Part shown: positions 1 to 38,256 of the stretch, in pieces | Position numbering within the stretch: the first letter of the stretch is position 1 | Layout of the letters: each line of letters opens with the position of its first letter | Origin: Ficedula albicollis | Taxonomy: Eukaryota; Chordata; Aves; Passeriformes; Muscicapidae | NCBI RefSeq assembly: GCF_000247815.1 | Contig: NC_021675.1 | Coordinates: 62,426,462-62,490,461, forward strand | Direction: 5' to 3' | Length of the DNA: 64,000 bases | The notes under the pieces: generated by a model | What the model was told of the DNA's origin: nothing | Seen by the model: only the letters and a program-made list of their open reading frames with translations | The model's database searches: none | Position numbers and translations under genes: made by a program

Positions 1-1187
1 ATGATTTGTTCTTGTCTTTTGCTTTTCTAAAGCAGACCTAGAATTACTGCACACTGGACAGTCACTCTAGGAGTGTGCTGAACTGGACTGTAATGCAATT
101 ACATGGTCACATACCAATTTTTCCATGGGACAGCTGTCTCACTCACTGCACGACAGAGACACATGTGTGGGTACAATCAGGATGGCATGAGCAATGGTAA
201 ATCTGTCAATTCCTGAACAGTGAGGAGCTTAACTTTTCAACCTAAACAACATCCTTTTAACATCACACACGTCTCATTATGCACAGAAGTATTCAGACAG
301 AATTCTAGAGGAAGCAGCTATGCAATACCATCCAAGGCATATAAAATACCTGGTGTAAACACATCAGTGATGTTTGTGTCTGTCTCCAGGCATTGCTACA
401 AGCCAAGCTTGCATACTTGCTAGACAAAAATATAAGTCAGGAGAATGTACAGCTGCCCCAAAGCAGTAACACTCACTCCAAGTCAATAGCAAAGTCTGAA
501 GGCACACAACACCAAACCCTCCTAAACTGTCCTGACACCAGTATCAGCTAGACAGCTTGTGATTACAGAGACATGCCCAAAACAAGTTATAACACACAAA
601 TAAAATGAAGACACTCTGCCACCTCTGTCAAACTCAGGGTTTGGCTTACCATTTCTTACTAATTTTATAAGGTTTGAGCTTCTTATGGTTCCTCAAAGAT
701 TGGTATGATGGCTCCAGATCAAACAAAATTACTTAATATTTCTTTGAATTTGACTGTCTCTCTTTAATCACAGGTAAAATTCAGAAGCACTGGTTTCTAT
801 AGAGTAGAAGCTTCTATAAAGTAGAAGCACTTTGCTATTTCATAGAGATTTTGTAGGGATAAATATAGTGACAATCTGCAGAGAGAGGCTGAAGTAGCAA
901 ACCCTCTAGGGAGAGCTGTATAAGAAACTCAAATGGACAGATGGACACTAATGATTATGAATACTGCTGAAGAGATGAGCTCATCTAAGATTCTGAAGAC
1001 TCCTCACAGGAAAAAGACACTGAAGTACAGTCAGAGAACACTTCACTCCTGGTTCATGATACAGGAGGACTTTTCACAGCAAGAGCCAGGACTAGGCTGA
1101 AGAATTCCACCAGCCAGAGGAAATGGCTACACAAGACATAGCAAATTGCCTCTGAAACCAATTTTAATCCAATATGTTTGATAAACA

Positions 1188-1293
1188 TAGCCAGAATGGC
1201 AGAGGTATTAGAAGAAAGGAACTAAAAACGATTATTCATTTAGCCAGAATGGCAGAGGTATTAGAAGAAAGGAAGTAAAAATGATTATTCATG
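1188..1293. repeat. Two-copy tandem duplication, 53-bp unit
   Basis: Copies at 1188-1240 and 1241-1293, both beginning TAGCCAGAATGGCAGAGG, with two or three substitutions between them. Intergenic. Confidence 0.92.
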
Positions 1294-4200
1294 AAAAATA
1301 AAAACACCATATGCAAATGTCACAGGATATATTCCTCAAACTTAACAGTGGGGTCACAGCATCTCCTGATTTCAGTGCACAGAGCCCTGAACAAATGCTC
1401 CTGTGAATTGATGCTAGGTACACAATACAATGCATTAACACCAGCCTTCACTGCCTTATCTTTCACCAGGTATCTCATAATAACCATTCTGCCATTCAGG
1501 GCATTAAAGATTCCTTACACAATTGCCATTAAAATAAACCACACTCAGCTCAGAAATTATAAATGCTTTTTCTCCAACTGTGAGATCTAAGAATGAAGGC
1601 AAATACCCCCATATAATCTGAAGTTCAGTATGTCACATATTCTTAGGGCCAAATTAAAGACAACTAATTCCTCCAGGTAATTAGAAACATCTACATTATT
1701 CCCCCAACTCCTCAGCTGAGCTGTCCTGATTTACAGTAGCAGATGATGTTCTGCAGTTTTTTGAAAAGGAACAATCTTAATTTAAGCATTAAGACACACA
1801 GCAGATTTTCCAATTCAAAACAGTGTTGTCAGCTTTTCAGAGATGTTTTCATAGAAACATTACATTCCCTTCTCCCCTTCCCAGAGCCTTGTTCAGCTCA
1901 GCTCCTGTTAAGCCACCTTTCCTAAGGCACAGACAAACTCCTGCTGCAATGCTCATGCACAAGAGACCAAACACACTTTTCCAGTCTGCCTAATGTCCAG
2001 CACTGCACCCACAGCATTGCCTTAGCCAGTTCCATTTCCACAGGTAAACATGAGTGCTCTTCCTCAGCTGGCAGCTGAATCACAGTAAACACTGTAGTTT
2101 TAACTATGCAAAGAGAGGCTGCATCTCTTTTTTAGAAGTTGCAAGCCTTTATGAAGAGATGTTTGTGAACCATAAAATTTGACATTAATAGGTTATACAT
2201 TTGTATTCTTATAGAAAGGCAGTAAAATGACACACATCTGTGCCTGCAGTTGTATTTTACATGAAAGAATATTTTAAATTTAATTCAGTGTTGATCACTG
2301 GAAGGAAAAAAAGCTTTCCTATATATGTTTAAATAAACCACCTTTTTTTAGAGCAACTGGCACTTTTAAAATCTTCTCAAGTGCAATGGAAACAAAGTCA
2401 TGTACACAAAGTCAGAGGATTCAAATCCATGTATTCTGGTTCATGTTTCATATATCCCAAATTCCAACAGGGGGTAGCATTACACTTCTGCAAGAACATT
2501 TGTTATTTAGAATACACTCAGTTTCCCCACATTTGATAGTCTGAGCTTCCTTGTACAACAGATCTGTTAATTTCCACTCATTCTGCACCCAGGGAAACCA
2601 CATAAGGCAGAGACTCCAGCAAGTGAGACTCAGATGGGCCCAAACAGGCATGAAAAACAGCAGATTTGACTACTGTGCAAATAATCAGTGTGTGGTTCTC
2701 AGCTCATCCTTCCTGCTCAGCACATAACACAAACGAGAGGCAAGGTGCTCACAGATAGGATGCAATATCTCTCATGATCCACTCCCTTTGCATTTTAAAG
2801 TTCACAAGACTGACTGTGCCCCCACTAAGCATCTCAGTACTGCAGAAACACCTGTGAAAACCTGGCCAATGGGAAATACTGTTGTATATTTTCTCAGAAT
2901 AGCATAGTCCAACAGAAACCACAGAGTTCTGAGTCAGAGCATTAACCCATTTCAAAATAGCCAAAGTCAGTACAAAAGTTCTGTGGAGCAGGAAGCTTGG
3001 AGAGGCTGAAAATAAACAAGAAGGACCCTCATTAACATATGGACCTTTGGACTCAAGTGCTCACAAAGGGATTCAGGTGGCCTTGCTTCTGTGGTTAGAA
3101 AAGCAGCAATTTATGGAAAATGGAAAATACACAAAAGTGCATGAAGTATCCCCTTTACCCAACTTTTTTGGTTACAAGAAGATTTAAAATCCAAGTCAGC
3201 CATTCATGAAGAAAAGGGATCCCTTTTTTGCAAATAAAGTGTTCAACTACAACTCTACAGCTGTGGTGACAGACAGTAAATAGAGAAAGACTCAAATGAA
3301 AACATTTGAAAAGCTGGAAAAGCGAAATCTCAGATCTTAGAGACAAACCTGTCCCTGTGGGTTCTTAGAGATGGAAAAAGTTTATGTTAAGCTTTAATTA
3401 CCATTTTGAAACATTCATCTGGGGAAAACCCTGAGAAAAAGTCTTTTTCTTCCTCTACTTGCCCAAAGACTGTTGTTCCACAGTGTGAGTTTAGCTTCTG
3501 CTGGCACTAAAAATACACTTGTGCCTGTCTTGCTGATGGAGCTATGCCAATTTACATTAGGCTAGTTACTTGATTCCTTCCTTCCAGCCCATTCCACATA
3601 AAGACACAGAGAAAAGAATCCTTGTTATAACCTGTGCATCCTGTTCCACAGAGAGAGAACTAGAGTGGGCTTAATTATGGGCCTATGAAGAATAAAAATG
3701 AAAGCCTTGCAATATGATCTTCACATTCATTTTCCTCCTTTCTCAACCTCACATTTAGGGCTATAGTTAGTCAACTTCTTTGAGAAAAAAATTAACAAGA
3801 TAATCAGTGATCATCAGTAGACAGAAATGGATGGAAAATGAAGGACAAATAAGGGAGGAAAAGCTCAAAATAGTAAAATTAAGACAAGTGTTTTTCTTCA
3901 TCCCTGGCCCATCACTGAAATTATGGTTTGTCAAAAGTAATGAAACTATAATTAAGCTGCACAGCTTCAAAGGATACAGATACTTAACTATGCATGGGGG
4001 CTGCTCCCAGGCTTCTTCTATATCAGAGAGCAGTGCAATAAATTATTAGGCACAATTATATCTCTAGGGTTTTTTTTCCAAAGCCTCCTATAGTAGTTAT
4101 CTCTATAGCACGTGTGTTCTGCTTGACTTTGTGTCTCCAGGAATGAGATGAATCGGCAAACTTCATCTGGAAATGTTTTCCTTGTGCTACAGGGGATTCA

Positions 4201-7200
4201 AGTATACAGTTACTAGCCCTGATATAGCCCACTTAGCACTTCTCTGTCCTTCTAATAAGCCAGATCTGGAAAAGGTTTATATTTCCTTAATATTTTCCAG
4301 GCTCAAATTTCTAGTACATCCAAAATTGCTTCCAATCAGCATTGAATTAGCAGAGGATTCCACAGAATCCAGACTACTGCAGAGGATGTGGCTAGGGGAG
4401 AGGGAACACAGCCAGAGTTCATGTCCCACTGATTCCCAGCTGTTGAAACAGTCATTTTAGTTGACTGACAGCTGGCTGCTGCACTTTATCCTGTGAATAG
4501 CCCAATATCCTCATGTGACAAGACTTGGAGCACAAAGTCAACTTTAAAGCCCCTTTTCCATCTACTTTCAGGACTTGTGCGGGGTTGAGCTTCTGCAGAG
4601 AAAGTCCCAAGGTCTGCTTTCTTTCATCTACCCTGTTTTTGGGGGGAAAAAATGTGGAAAGACATAAAAGATAACTCCAAGGAAAACATACAAGCAGAGC
4701 TTGCAGTAAAGGCATTTTACTGCAGCCTAGAAGCCCTATATATGACTGGTATTCACTCACCCCATCCTGGCTTTCATTTATCATATTTTGACCTTAACAT
4801 CCTCATCCCACCTGAGAAGGTCTAACTTTGACACACACATACACACAAATTTTGTGTTGTTATATTGATGCATCAAATTTCCCTAGAGCTGAACCAGAGG
4901 GGACAGGAAAACAACAGTAGCTCCACATAACATTTTTCCCTACACTTCTGTCCTACACTCACAGGTTGAATTACCAGCTGAAGCAAGATAGTTTTTCAAG
5001 GCACAAAATGTTGTTACACTAGCAGGGATGGCCAGAATGGAAGGAAGCAGTGTCATTTAGGAATGGAACAGAATTTTGTGTGCAACTGGTAACAAGAGCT
5101 TTTTTCACACTTTAAAAAATATTTACTTGGTCAGGTGAAATAACTGAGTGTCCTGGGTTGATGACACTGAGGTTTCACTGTGTCACCCTGGTTCTTACCC
5201 AGAGTTCCTACATTTCAAAGCTAAGTTTAGCCATAACCAAGGGAACTCAATTGGGTCAACTGGCCACCAGAAACACTGCTCCAGAATGTCCCTGCAGTCA
5301 TCTGCTCTAACACATTTTACGGGGGAAGAGCTCAGTTTTACCTAATCTGTGTTTGGGCAAAATGGCTTTTGATCTAATAGAGAAAGTGAGAGGGGGGAGG
5401 GGAAGTCATTGCATCCAAAAAAAAAAATTGCAAAGTTAGATTTTATGCAATGTGCCTCTCCATAAAGATTTTAGAAAAGAATACATTAAGAAAACATAAG
5501 ACCCATATAGTTTTTTCTTCCCTCTGTTGTTACAATTTGGCTTGAAGTTCAGGCATATCCTCAAGCATGTTCTTGATACCTTGCTCCTTTCTAAATGCTC
5601 AAAAATCGCTCAACCCTCAGGCTAATCCCATTCTTAGAAAGAACTGATCTTCAACTGCCATGTCCTCAGTCTCAGATTTTCTGAATCAACTGACTGTAAG
5701 GGCTCCCACATTCATAACTTTTTTCTGGTAACCGCCATTCTTGAAAGACACCATTCTTCAATCTCAATTTCACACATATAAAAAAAGAATCTCTTGAAGT
5801 AACTTATTCAGTGCCACTGCTTTGTGGTCTTTCATTAAACAGATAACTGCTTTCAACTATATGTTGAAGTTATAAAAATTAGCGATAGACTTGCCACGAT
5901 TTTAAAACAAAAATTGTGGAGCAGCTGCTTCATCCTGGCAGGTTGATTTTTTCCATTAGCAACTCTCATTAATGACTTCCTTTTCTGTCCACAGTTCTCT
6001 TAGAAGGCAAACAAACTTCAACTCTCTCATTGCTATGTGGACATCATTGTGTTTAACATAATCCTTAGCAATTGGACAGAATTTTCAAGATCCGACGTCC
6101 TGTAGAAACACCATCCCATCAGACAACAGCCTTGGGAAGCAAATACAGATATCACAGAGTGAGGTAAGCTGGTCACAAGAAAACCCTAACACAAAATCCC
6201 TGCATCACTCCAAATCTCAAGCTTCTTACCTCTCTTTATAAAGTGAGACTTTGCCACCACAGGAGCATCATTTGCTCCTGCCAGGAGCCTGTCTGCTATA
6301 GACAAGCAGCTTGATAGCATGGTGGGCAGGTTTGACAAATGCATTCCACACTAAGCCAGGCAGAGCAAGAACGCCAGATTTCAGTATGGATTCTTTCTGT
6401 ATTCCCCGAGGTCCAGAGCAGCCAATTCCACTCTTCTGCTACGGGACAGGGCTTGAAATCTGCCTGTTTTAAATATCAATTATTCATCTTACTTATTTTA
6501 ACTTGCATGCAGCCCCAATCTCTAATGAAGAGTACTAAATCATTTTAACTGATTTCAGCGGCCTTGCTTCTAGGAGAGTCAGAGGAAAGGAGCTGAAGTC
6601 TATGCAAGACTTCTGCTGAACTCAGAGACACAATTTGGTCAGAACTGTACAATTGCAGGAGAAGTAAATTTGACAGTCTTCTCTTCCTTATGGGCTTTTA
6701 AAGAATTCCCTCTCCTTTCTCCTCTAGACAAGTTCTCTGGCATTTCAGCAGAAGCATTCAGAATTCTGCATAATAAACAATTCATAAAATCCCAAGGAAC
6801 TTTAAAAACAGTCCATCCTGAAAACCAGTAGGCATTTTTGTATCACAATGGCTAATGCACATTTACTACCTTCTTTGCCTATGGGAAGCATTCATTCAGT
6901 TCTGAACATACAATTTAGTGATCCATTCCTCAAATTGGTTTCAGTATAATGAAACCATGGAGCAGGTTCAGTGAAGCAGGTAATAAATATTTTCTATTCA
7001 GCAGATTTGTTGCCACATATTTTCATGCTAACAAATGCCAAAATTGCACTACTCATTTGAAAACGTTGTTACCATATGACTACATTTCACAAATGTAATA
7101 GATGGAAAAATTATTTGCTCTTTATGACAAAAAATAATGCAACTTGGAATGGGATTAAATATGACAAACAGTAAGGATTCACCTACAGCACAACACAACT

Positions 7201-8385
7201 AATACCTTCAAATATAATCTGATTACAAATAATTACAACTCATGCTGACATATAATTGGCCAGAATGAAAATATTTCCATGGGTGTCTTGAAGTAATAGG
7301 TATATTGGGAATCTTGAATTATCAAAACTAATTCCACTCCTCTGTCTTGTGAGTTGTGGACAAGCTTAAGCACAGTTTGTCTAATGTTGTTGGAACACAT
7401 TTCACCCTTCTAATTTGCATACTTCCAGTTTTAAGTGGCTCTGTCAAAAAAGGTTGGTTGGAAAGGTCACACCCCTACAGAGCATCTATTTTCAGTCCTC
7501 TCATCTACTCACAGTGAGCTGCTGTCAGCCCTCCAGACATCCCATCTAAATGATTGCTATCCTACTGACACTCGCCAATTCCTTCTGAGCCATGCAATTA
7601 CTTTGATATCACTGACTGTTAATCAAAACAAAATATTTCCTGCATAGTCTTTTTAATGTACAACCTTAAAAATAGAATGTTGGCAGACACTACAAGCATT
7701 TTTCAGAAATCCAAGTCAAGGAATTGAGGTTTTTTGAAAGTAACTTTGTTTATGATCTTTCAGAAGGAAATAAACCATATGGGAATCAAACTCGAGAATC
7801 TTAATCCAGGGCTGCTACTGAAGTTATTAGCTTCTCCTGAGTTCAGCTCCATGTAATCTATGCGTTCCTCACATCTTTTTATGTTTCCTTCCTCTGAAGG
7901 TGAATTTTACTTTCTCCCTTTTAGAAAATGAAGATAGAAAGTGTGTGCTAACACTTTGTACAATTCCATGGAATTTTTAAATTTTTCCAGAAATAAATGG
8001 ATTTCTATTTAAGGGGTGGGGGAAGGTAGAGGAAAAAAAAGCCTTCCATTTTCTCATTTTGGCTACATTCCAAGCAATCTGAAGAGTCTCCTTTACAGCT
8101 GGATCAAAACCAGAAACCCAACAAACCCAACATTCCAAAGGGAGTAATTTTTTCCAGCTTTTATTGTCAATGACTCCTCCTTCAAAGCACTTCTTTCTCT
8201 CTCTTCAGAAAACCTACTGCTCCCAAGGGAGGAAGAAGTAGGCATTGGTATTCATATTAATAAAAGCTATTATCCAGCTTGATTGTATTTAGGGGAGGAA
8301 GCCAATTTTCCCATTTGTTCATTGTGATGAGGATAGAAGGTCAATACTGTGGTTTATCAATATCTCCAAGGTTCTCTGACAGAAA

Positions 8386-8417
8386 AGCAATCCAGCAATC
8401 CAGCAACCCAGCAATCC
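8386..8417. repeat. Octamer repeat AGCAATCC x4
   Basis: Four tandem 8-bp units; the third reads AGCAACCC. A short minisatellite in the region downstream of DOK7. Confidence 0.9.
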
Positions 8418-11026
8418 TTGTGTTTGGTACAGAAGAATTAATTCTGCTCAGTTACATTGTCTGCATTCCCTCTTATAAGGAAAGATGCTCTCTCCTGACC
8501 TTGTTACCATTTCACTTACCAGTGCTTCTGTGGCAGGCGCTTCTTTTACCATTACAGACCACAGGCTGTCTGTTCCCTTTAGAGCCAGATCCCTAGAAGT
8601 GCCAACTCTTATTATTCCAAATTTAGATTAAAACCCTTATTCTTTGCACCAAAGCTGTGAGGATTCTTTCATTATAGATGGAGAGTACCTTGAGTAAAGT
8701 TTATAGATAAAAGATAGGGTAACCTCCTACAGGGCTGAAAGCAAGTCAGATCTGCACTGCCCCGGTAGGGTTGGCATGCCTCATGTGTTACTGTGACATC
8801 TCAAATCGAAATTCTTACCCCTTGACTTACTCCATGGACACCTTTGGAAGAGCCAGATCACTTACATGAGCTCTTACCAGCAACAGCAATGGAAAAGGAA
8901 GCTGGGTCTCTTCTTGAGCACTTGGAGTGAAGCCTGCTGCCAAGAAGCATTGCGATACTGTACAAGTTAACTGGGGAACTGGGAAGAAAAAAAATTCTTC
9001 CTTTCCTGCAAGCTGACATTAAGCAATATCTCTATACAGTTCATAAGCAGACCTGGATGGGAGATGAGATCAAGAGGCTGGAGATAATCTCTGCAATAGA
9101 CTTGGGCTCCTGGTCAAAACGACAAAGAGGAAAACAAAACAAATGTAGCTCTAAGCCTGACACTACATCCTCCTGTTTTCTGCCCCTTTTCTCTGTCAGC
9201 TTCAACTGGAGAACATACTTTTGCTCATCTTTGACCTGCACTGGCTGATTTTGTCAGCATAACCAGCTCCAGAAATTACTGCATTTCATTGTCAAGAGCA
9301 ACAATGATCATGGGTTTCTTCTATTTCAGAAAAATGCTGTGGGAAAAAAATTGGTGGGTTTAAGATGTTTTTGAATCTCTGAAAAGTCTGAAGAATAACG
9401 CTACTTTATTGTAAAAGTTTCAGAGCTCCAGAGCCTTTTAGAATAATGGCAATGTAAGTAAAATGCCAGATGGCCAAATCATTGTCCAGTGCAGACACCT
9501 CATTCACTGGTGACATGTGCTGAAAGATGCACATCACTGCTGGTTCATGTATCAGTCAGGACTCATAGAAAAACGACTGGAATTAAATCTTGAAAGAAAA
9601 GAGCACAAAAGCAAGTTTTCTAATTCATGCAAAAAGTCAGCAAGACCCAGATACAGAAACCTCACAAACACATCATTCAGGTCAATAATGACAACTGACT
9701 TCCAGGTTCCTCTGAGGTGCAAACTGTTCCTGTTACAGTTCTAACAGTGTGCTGCCCAACAGCCCAGAGCTCTGAGATTAGAGCAGAAATACAAGCAGAA
9801 ACAAAGCTGTAGAAGAAGAAAAATGCATCCTTCTCAGCTAAGGATTTAGACAGCTTGTAGCATTTTTAAAGGTGGGAGGAAGCATTAAAATGTTACAGCA
9901 CCACACATCAATACTGTAAAAAAAATCTTTGAAAAGAGATGTAAAAAAGTGCAATTACAAATAATCATGTTCCTACACTCTCAGAGAAAGCATGGAAATA
10001 AACACAGTACAAGACAAACACATAAGGTTTTCAGTCTCCTGGGGAGAGGTAATGACTCCCCACAAAAAAAAAAAAAAAAAGCTAAATTAAGGTTGTAGAT
10101 AACAGTACATTGTGATTTCTTTAGTAACTGTTTTAGTACTACATTAGGAAAGTACTTGATTAAGAGCCAAAAAAAATTAAAACATTCTCAGTTGCACAGA
10201 TATGACCATGTAGTCATGCAGCTGCCATTTCTCAGATTTCACTATGCAAGTTAACACCTTACAGGCCTTCTCTCTCACCACTTTCAAAAGCAGCATCTAC
10301 AATGAAAGGAGAAACACCAGCTAACTCTAAGGTTAAGGGGTTTGTGCAGAATTTGGAAGACTAAGGCTATATTCCCAACCCAGTGACAGGCTGCTCCTGA
10401 CCCTGGTGAAATTAGTCCAGGCAAGACAGCAAGAGACGTCAGTGTAGGATGCTCTAGAGTTCAAGCCCCTTCTCTGCCTGAAGTCACATCAGCTGTGCTT
10501 CTTCCTAGGCTTAGTCTCTCTCCCTGGTCTACAATGCACAAGGGATACACAGATATTCACAGTGTCTCTAGAACACAGAGGCTCTGCACTCACCCAAGGC
10601 TGCAGGTGATGAACCAGCTCTGAAAGGGGGACGTGGTGCTGCACGATCAAACACAGCAGGAAAGAGCCAGCTCAAGGATGACAGGAAGGCATGCACCTGT
10701 CTTCCTGTGGAGTTGTAATGCAAAATAAACCTGTTTCTACAAGACATATTAAAAGAGTTAAATATCCTACCATCTAGTCAAACCAACTCCTCACCTAAAC
10801 TGAGATCCACATGCCCCCAAGGCAAGTGCCAGTCCTCCCTGTATTGTGCAGGGAAGGGGTCTCAGCCTTCAGGGCTCTGGATCCTTCTGCCTGACAAAAT
10901 CTCTTTTATCCATCAAGACCTCATAATTTCTGTATTTCCACTTACTACAGATATGCTGGGAGATTCAAAGTTTGAGGCATAGAGTCACTGTGGTAGCAGG
11001 AATTCTACACGCATCTCACAGATAAA

Positions 11027-11175
11027 CAAAAGCAATACTCATGACTATATTTCTACATAAATACCAGTGGAGATTGATGACGACAGCCACACACAAACTG
11101 ACAACTTCTTTTCCCCTCTATCATGGCAAGTTAACTACAAAAGCAATACTCGTGACTATATTTCTACATAAATAA
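11027..11175. repeat. Direct repeat of about 38 bp spaced by 111 bp
   Basis: The segment with AAAGCAATACTC then TGACTATATTTCTACATAA occurs at 11027-11064 and again at 11138-11175 with one internal substitution. The intervening 73 bp is unrelated, so this is either an old duplication with diverged middle or a dispersed repeat. Confidence 0.8.
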
Positions 11176-12799
11176 GAACTCCCACTGACATAAATATGAG
11201 TTTAGCATGAGCTAGACATACATAAATGTAATTCCTACTAATAGGCACATTTGGAGCTGTCGACAGTGATTTGAGTATAATACTAAGTAGCATAAAGAGA
11301 CAGCCATAAACACTCCATATTAATTAACTTGCAAGAAGAAGAAGGTCAGAGGACAAAAAGCAAAGCAAAACAAAACCCAGAACTTGTCAGATGGAAAAGG
11401 ACAAAACCAGTTGGAAAATAATTTTATTTTTCAGACTTCTAAGAAAATTTACAAACAATGGTGGTGTAAAAAAAAAAAAAAGAAAAAAAAGGAACACCCT
11501 ATAAAAAAAATTGACATTTCTCAAACTATAGCATCAAAGGAAGTTACAGAGCAACAAGCATACAAGGAAATTCTATTCATCAAATTAGTATTAGTTAAGT
11601 AGTTAAAAACGTAATAAGTAAAGTCTAATAATAAATCTCTACAGCTTACTCAGAACTTGTAACAATCAATTCTGAGCTTAAATTATACTTACAATAGACA
11701 ATGAATTCACCTCTGCAATCATCTACAGCACTGAAATCAACTAGGTCAAATTACAAAGCAAAGGCACACCTTGGAAATCTGTAAAGGACATCTTGAGCAC
11801 AGCACAATTACGTACAACAGAAAGCAAATCACCCTGCATGCTTGCTTCTTAGTCCCCAGTGTCTAATATGAAATACAATATACAAATCATAGAAGCAATA
11901 TTTAGTAACTCTTTTCATGCTGGTTCTAGTTTTCATGCAGAGTGACAGAAAAGCTTCCTTGCCCTGTTTTCTGTTTGAGCCTTGGCACTTTCCCAGGGTC
12001 TGTTCTCCCTGTTTTCATCATCATCCTTGTCATTAGAGGAGCAGGTGGTTCTGAACAAGTCAGTCCCAGTCAGGACCCCCACCATGCCCTCCACATCTTC
12101 ATCCTGCAACCTCTCTGCAACTCCTCACATGCTGAACTCAACATGCGCACACAACATGCCCAAAGCTAACCTCCATTTGCCAAAGTTTACATACAGGGCA
12201 CAAAACAGAGAAATGCTTGTAGCCTTAATTACTGCTGCAGACTTTCCTCTACTCGGGTCATTTTCAATAGTAGGCATTCAAAAGCCATTAACACCATTTA
12301 ATTAACAGCTTAACTCAAAATTGCAAAGGAACTCCAAACACCGGCACATTAAAGCTTTTTGAACACAAATTTGAATAAACAGGAAAACCTGGTATTTTCA
12401 TCAATCCATAAATCAACTGTTCCCAGCCCTAACTTAAATATATTCTGTTCAAAGTAGAAGGAGTAATAATTATTTTTTAGTTACAGCCTATGGATTTGTG
12501 CTTTCACTGTACTTATCAGGAGAAACGCCAGTGTCCATTAAATACTGCTAAAATTACTCACTCTTGACAGTTCAAGAGAGTGCATCAAAGGGTTATTTTT
12601 TCTTTCAAAAGTAAAAACAAACCCATGAATCATTCAATTTAATGAGACTTCTTTCGTGACTGCTTATAAATGGGTTCTTAAAGAAAAAATAGCAGATGTG
12701 CATATCTCATGCTAAAACAAAAGCTAGTACAAAGGTTGCACCAGTGTTTATTACTGTTTTTTTTTTTAAATACAGACAATATCTGAAATTCTTGCCAAT

Positions 12800-12945
12800 T
12801 TATCTTATTAGGGCAGCTAGAAACACTGTTACACCTGACAGCATTTTGCAATAAAAAATGTGGGTATTTATGTTATCTTATTAGGGCAGCTAGAAACACT
12901 GTTAAACCTGACAGCATTTTGCAATAAAAGATGTGGGTATTTACA
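12800..12945. repeat. Two-copy tandem duplication, 73-bp unit
   Basis: Copies at 12800-12872 and 12873-12945, beginning TTATCTTATTAGGGCAGC, differing at two internal positions and at the last bases. Downstream of DOK7, possibly within its 3' UTR. Confidence 0.93.
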
Positions 12946-14638
12946 TCATTGGAGTCAACAGACAATTGTGGTGAAATTATTTAGCTTTTACTGATTTTGA
13001 AGACATCCAATGGAATATTTTCAGCTTCCCATCTTCCACAGATATCCAGGGTAAGATCTGATAAATTCAAATCTAAACTAATTCAGATCACCCAGATACA
13101 TTTAGACCATGTGAGCTAATTGTACCTGAATTATTTCTTTCCTCCCTGACTATAACAAAGCCACCTTTGAGCTTTCTAAACCCAAAGCAGAGCCCTTCCA
13201 GAAATCAGTCTTGGTCACTTTTCCCAAACTCTCCCTGACTACAGGGAGCATTCACAGGAAGCCAACAGCAGACACATGGCTGTGCACCCCACTGCCTGCA
13301 GCCATGCTTCCAGAATTGGGCTTGTGAGGTGCAGGTGGCTGGCAAGGATGGCCTTGGGAGATCACTGATCCCACTGACCACAGTCTTAGAAAACCTGTCC
13401 CACAAGTGCCTCCCTACCTGCCAAGTGCAGCAGGCACATGACACAGTAACATCCAAGGTGCTGTGACGGGGCTGCGCACGTGGCCCAGGCAGACAGAGCT
13501 TTCTAGTTTGCAAACATGTGAAGGCACTGGATGCAAATGAATGAAACACCTCATGAGAAGTAAACAATCCCTCAAATTTAGAATCTTTTAATTTTTCTTT
13601 CATCACCTACTCAGCATACAAGCCCTTTTCATAGCAGTGGTTTATGCAATCTCACATTTAATTAAATGCACACACTTCAATGGTAGTGTTTAATTCCTCA
13701 TGCCGAAGTCTCTCTTGCTGAATCCTTGCTTCACGCATTCCCTAAATTAAGGACTCCCTCTAACCTTCCCAGCCTTTCAACAGCTCAAAGCAGTTTTACC
13801 ACCTTCTAGTTTAGCAAACACATTCACAAAAAAAAGAAAAAACTTTTCTCCAGCACAGATAAAATCAGATACATTTTCCTGCAATGTATAATTAATGTAT
13901 AAAGCCTACTGCCATAAAATGACAAGAATGCAGCAGATCCAAAAAGAATTTATAATATCGAAGTCTTAGATACTGGCAAATGTGTTTGGAAAGGCAAGCG
14001 AATCTCTCCAGTTTAGGTGTTAAATCTTTACATGACTGGTGATCAAAAATAAATTTTCCTGCAAATAAACTGTCCTGTTTGTAGACTGCTGGTGAGTTTT
14101 TGGTACCTGTTCTAAAGTACCTGTCATTTGCCATAGTACTGGACTGCATGCTGACTTGACTATCATGTCCTCAGTAAGAAATGGGTCTAATGTTTAAATA
14201 AGAGTGACAAAGAAAAGAAAAATATCAATAAAATAGAAGTATGCACTCATATCTCCTTATAAGCTACACATATTATTCGACTTTCCTCCTTTCTTTGTAA
14301 ATACCAGCAGCAAGACAGGTCAGTGTCTTTCATGCTTGCTTGCCATTATATGACAAATCCAGTGCCTGCAAAACTTTTCTCTTTCACTTACACGTACCCA
14401 AAGCCAAAATTGGCCACTTTAAAAGTAATGATTGTGGTCTATATTGTTCAGTGTTTCCTTGACTAGGCACAGATTTTCAGTAAACCATGTGCTAAGCCTC
14501 TCCATTTCAGCATAAACAACGGTAAAGTTATAACCAGCTCAGAGTTTAAAGGAAACAATATTACTTATGACCTACAACTTACATAACTTGAAATTAATCA
14601 TGCTATATTAACTAAGGCTCGTTAGCATCCGCTCAGTG

Positions 14639-38231
<23,593 letters not shown>

Positions 38232-38238
38232 CTTCAGT

Positions 38239-38241
38239 CAT
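38239..38241 (-). other. DOK7: Upstream out-of-frame ATG overlapping the DOK7 start
   Basis: ATG at 38241-38239 begins 10 nt before the DOK7 ATG, in another frame. With exons 1-3 spliced it reads 46 codons and stops at 35721-35719. Both ATGs have A at -3 and A at +4, so scanning ribosomes could use either. Confidence 0.7.
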
Positions 38242-38250
38242 GATTCCGGA

Positions 38251-38256
38251 CAGCTG
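38251..38256. promoter_or_regulatory. E-box CAGCTG just upstream of the DOK7 start codon
   Basis: CAGCTG lies 20 nt upstream of the DOK7 ATG. This is the E-box form preferred by myogenic bHLH factors, which fits a muscle gene, but single E-boxes are common by chance and the site may be in the 5' UTR. Confidence 0.3.

Larger units (their letters stand above)
1..14638. other. Region downstream of DOK7; no exon recognised
   Basis: AT-rich sequence with only short chance open frames. The proximal part should include the DOK7 3' UTR, whose end I could not place; a candidate minus-strand ATTAAA lies at 13661-13656 and AATAAA near 12747. Human synteny predicts LRPAP1 convergent with DOK7, but no LRPAP1-like coding segment was recognised on the plus strand. 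Contains the small duplications listed separately. Confidence 0.6.

Noticed and set aside
13205..13606. 133-codon minus-strand open frame downstream of DOK7
   Set aside because: No recognisable domain and no splice context; more likely 3' UTR or intergenic sequence.
1..14638. Search for LRPAP1, expected from human synteny as a convergent plus-strand neighbour
   Set aside because: No segment resembling the LRPAP1 C-terminal domain was found; it may lie outside the window.
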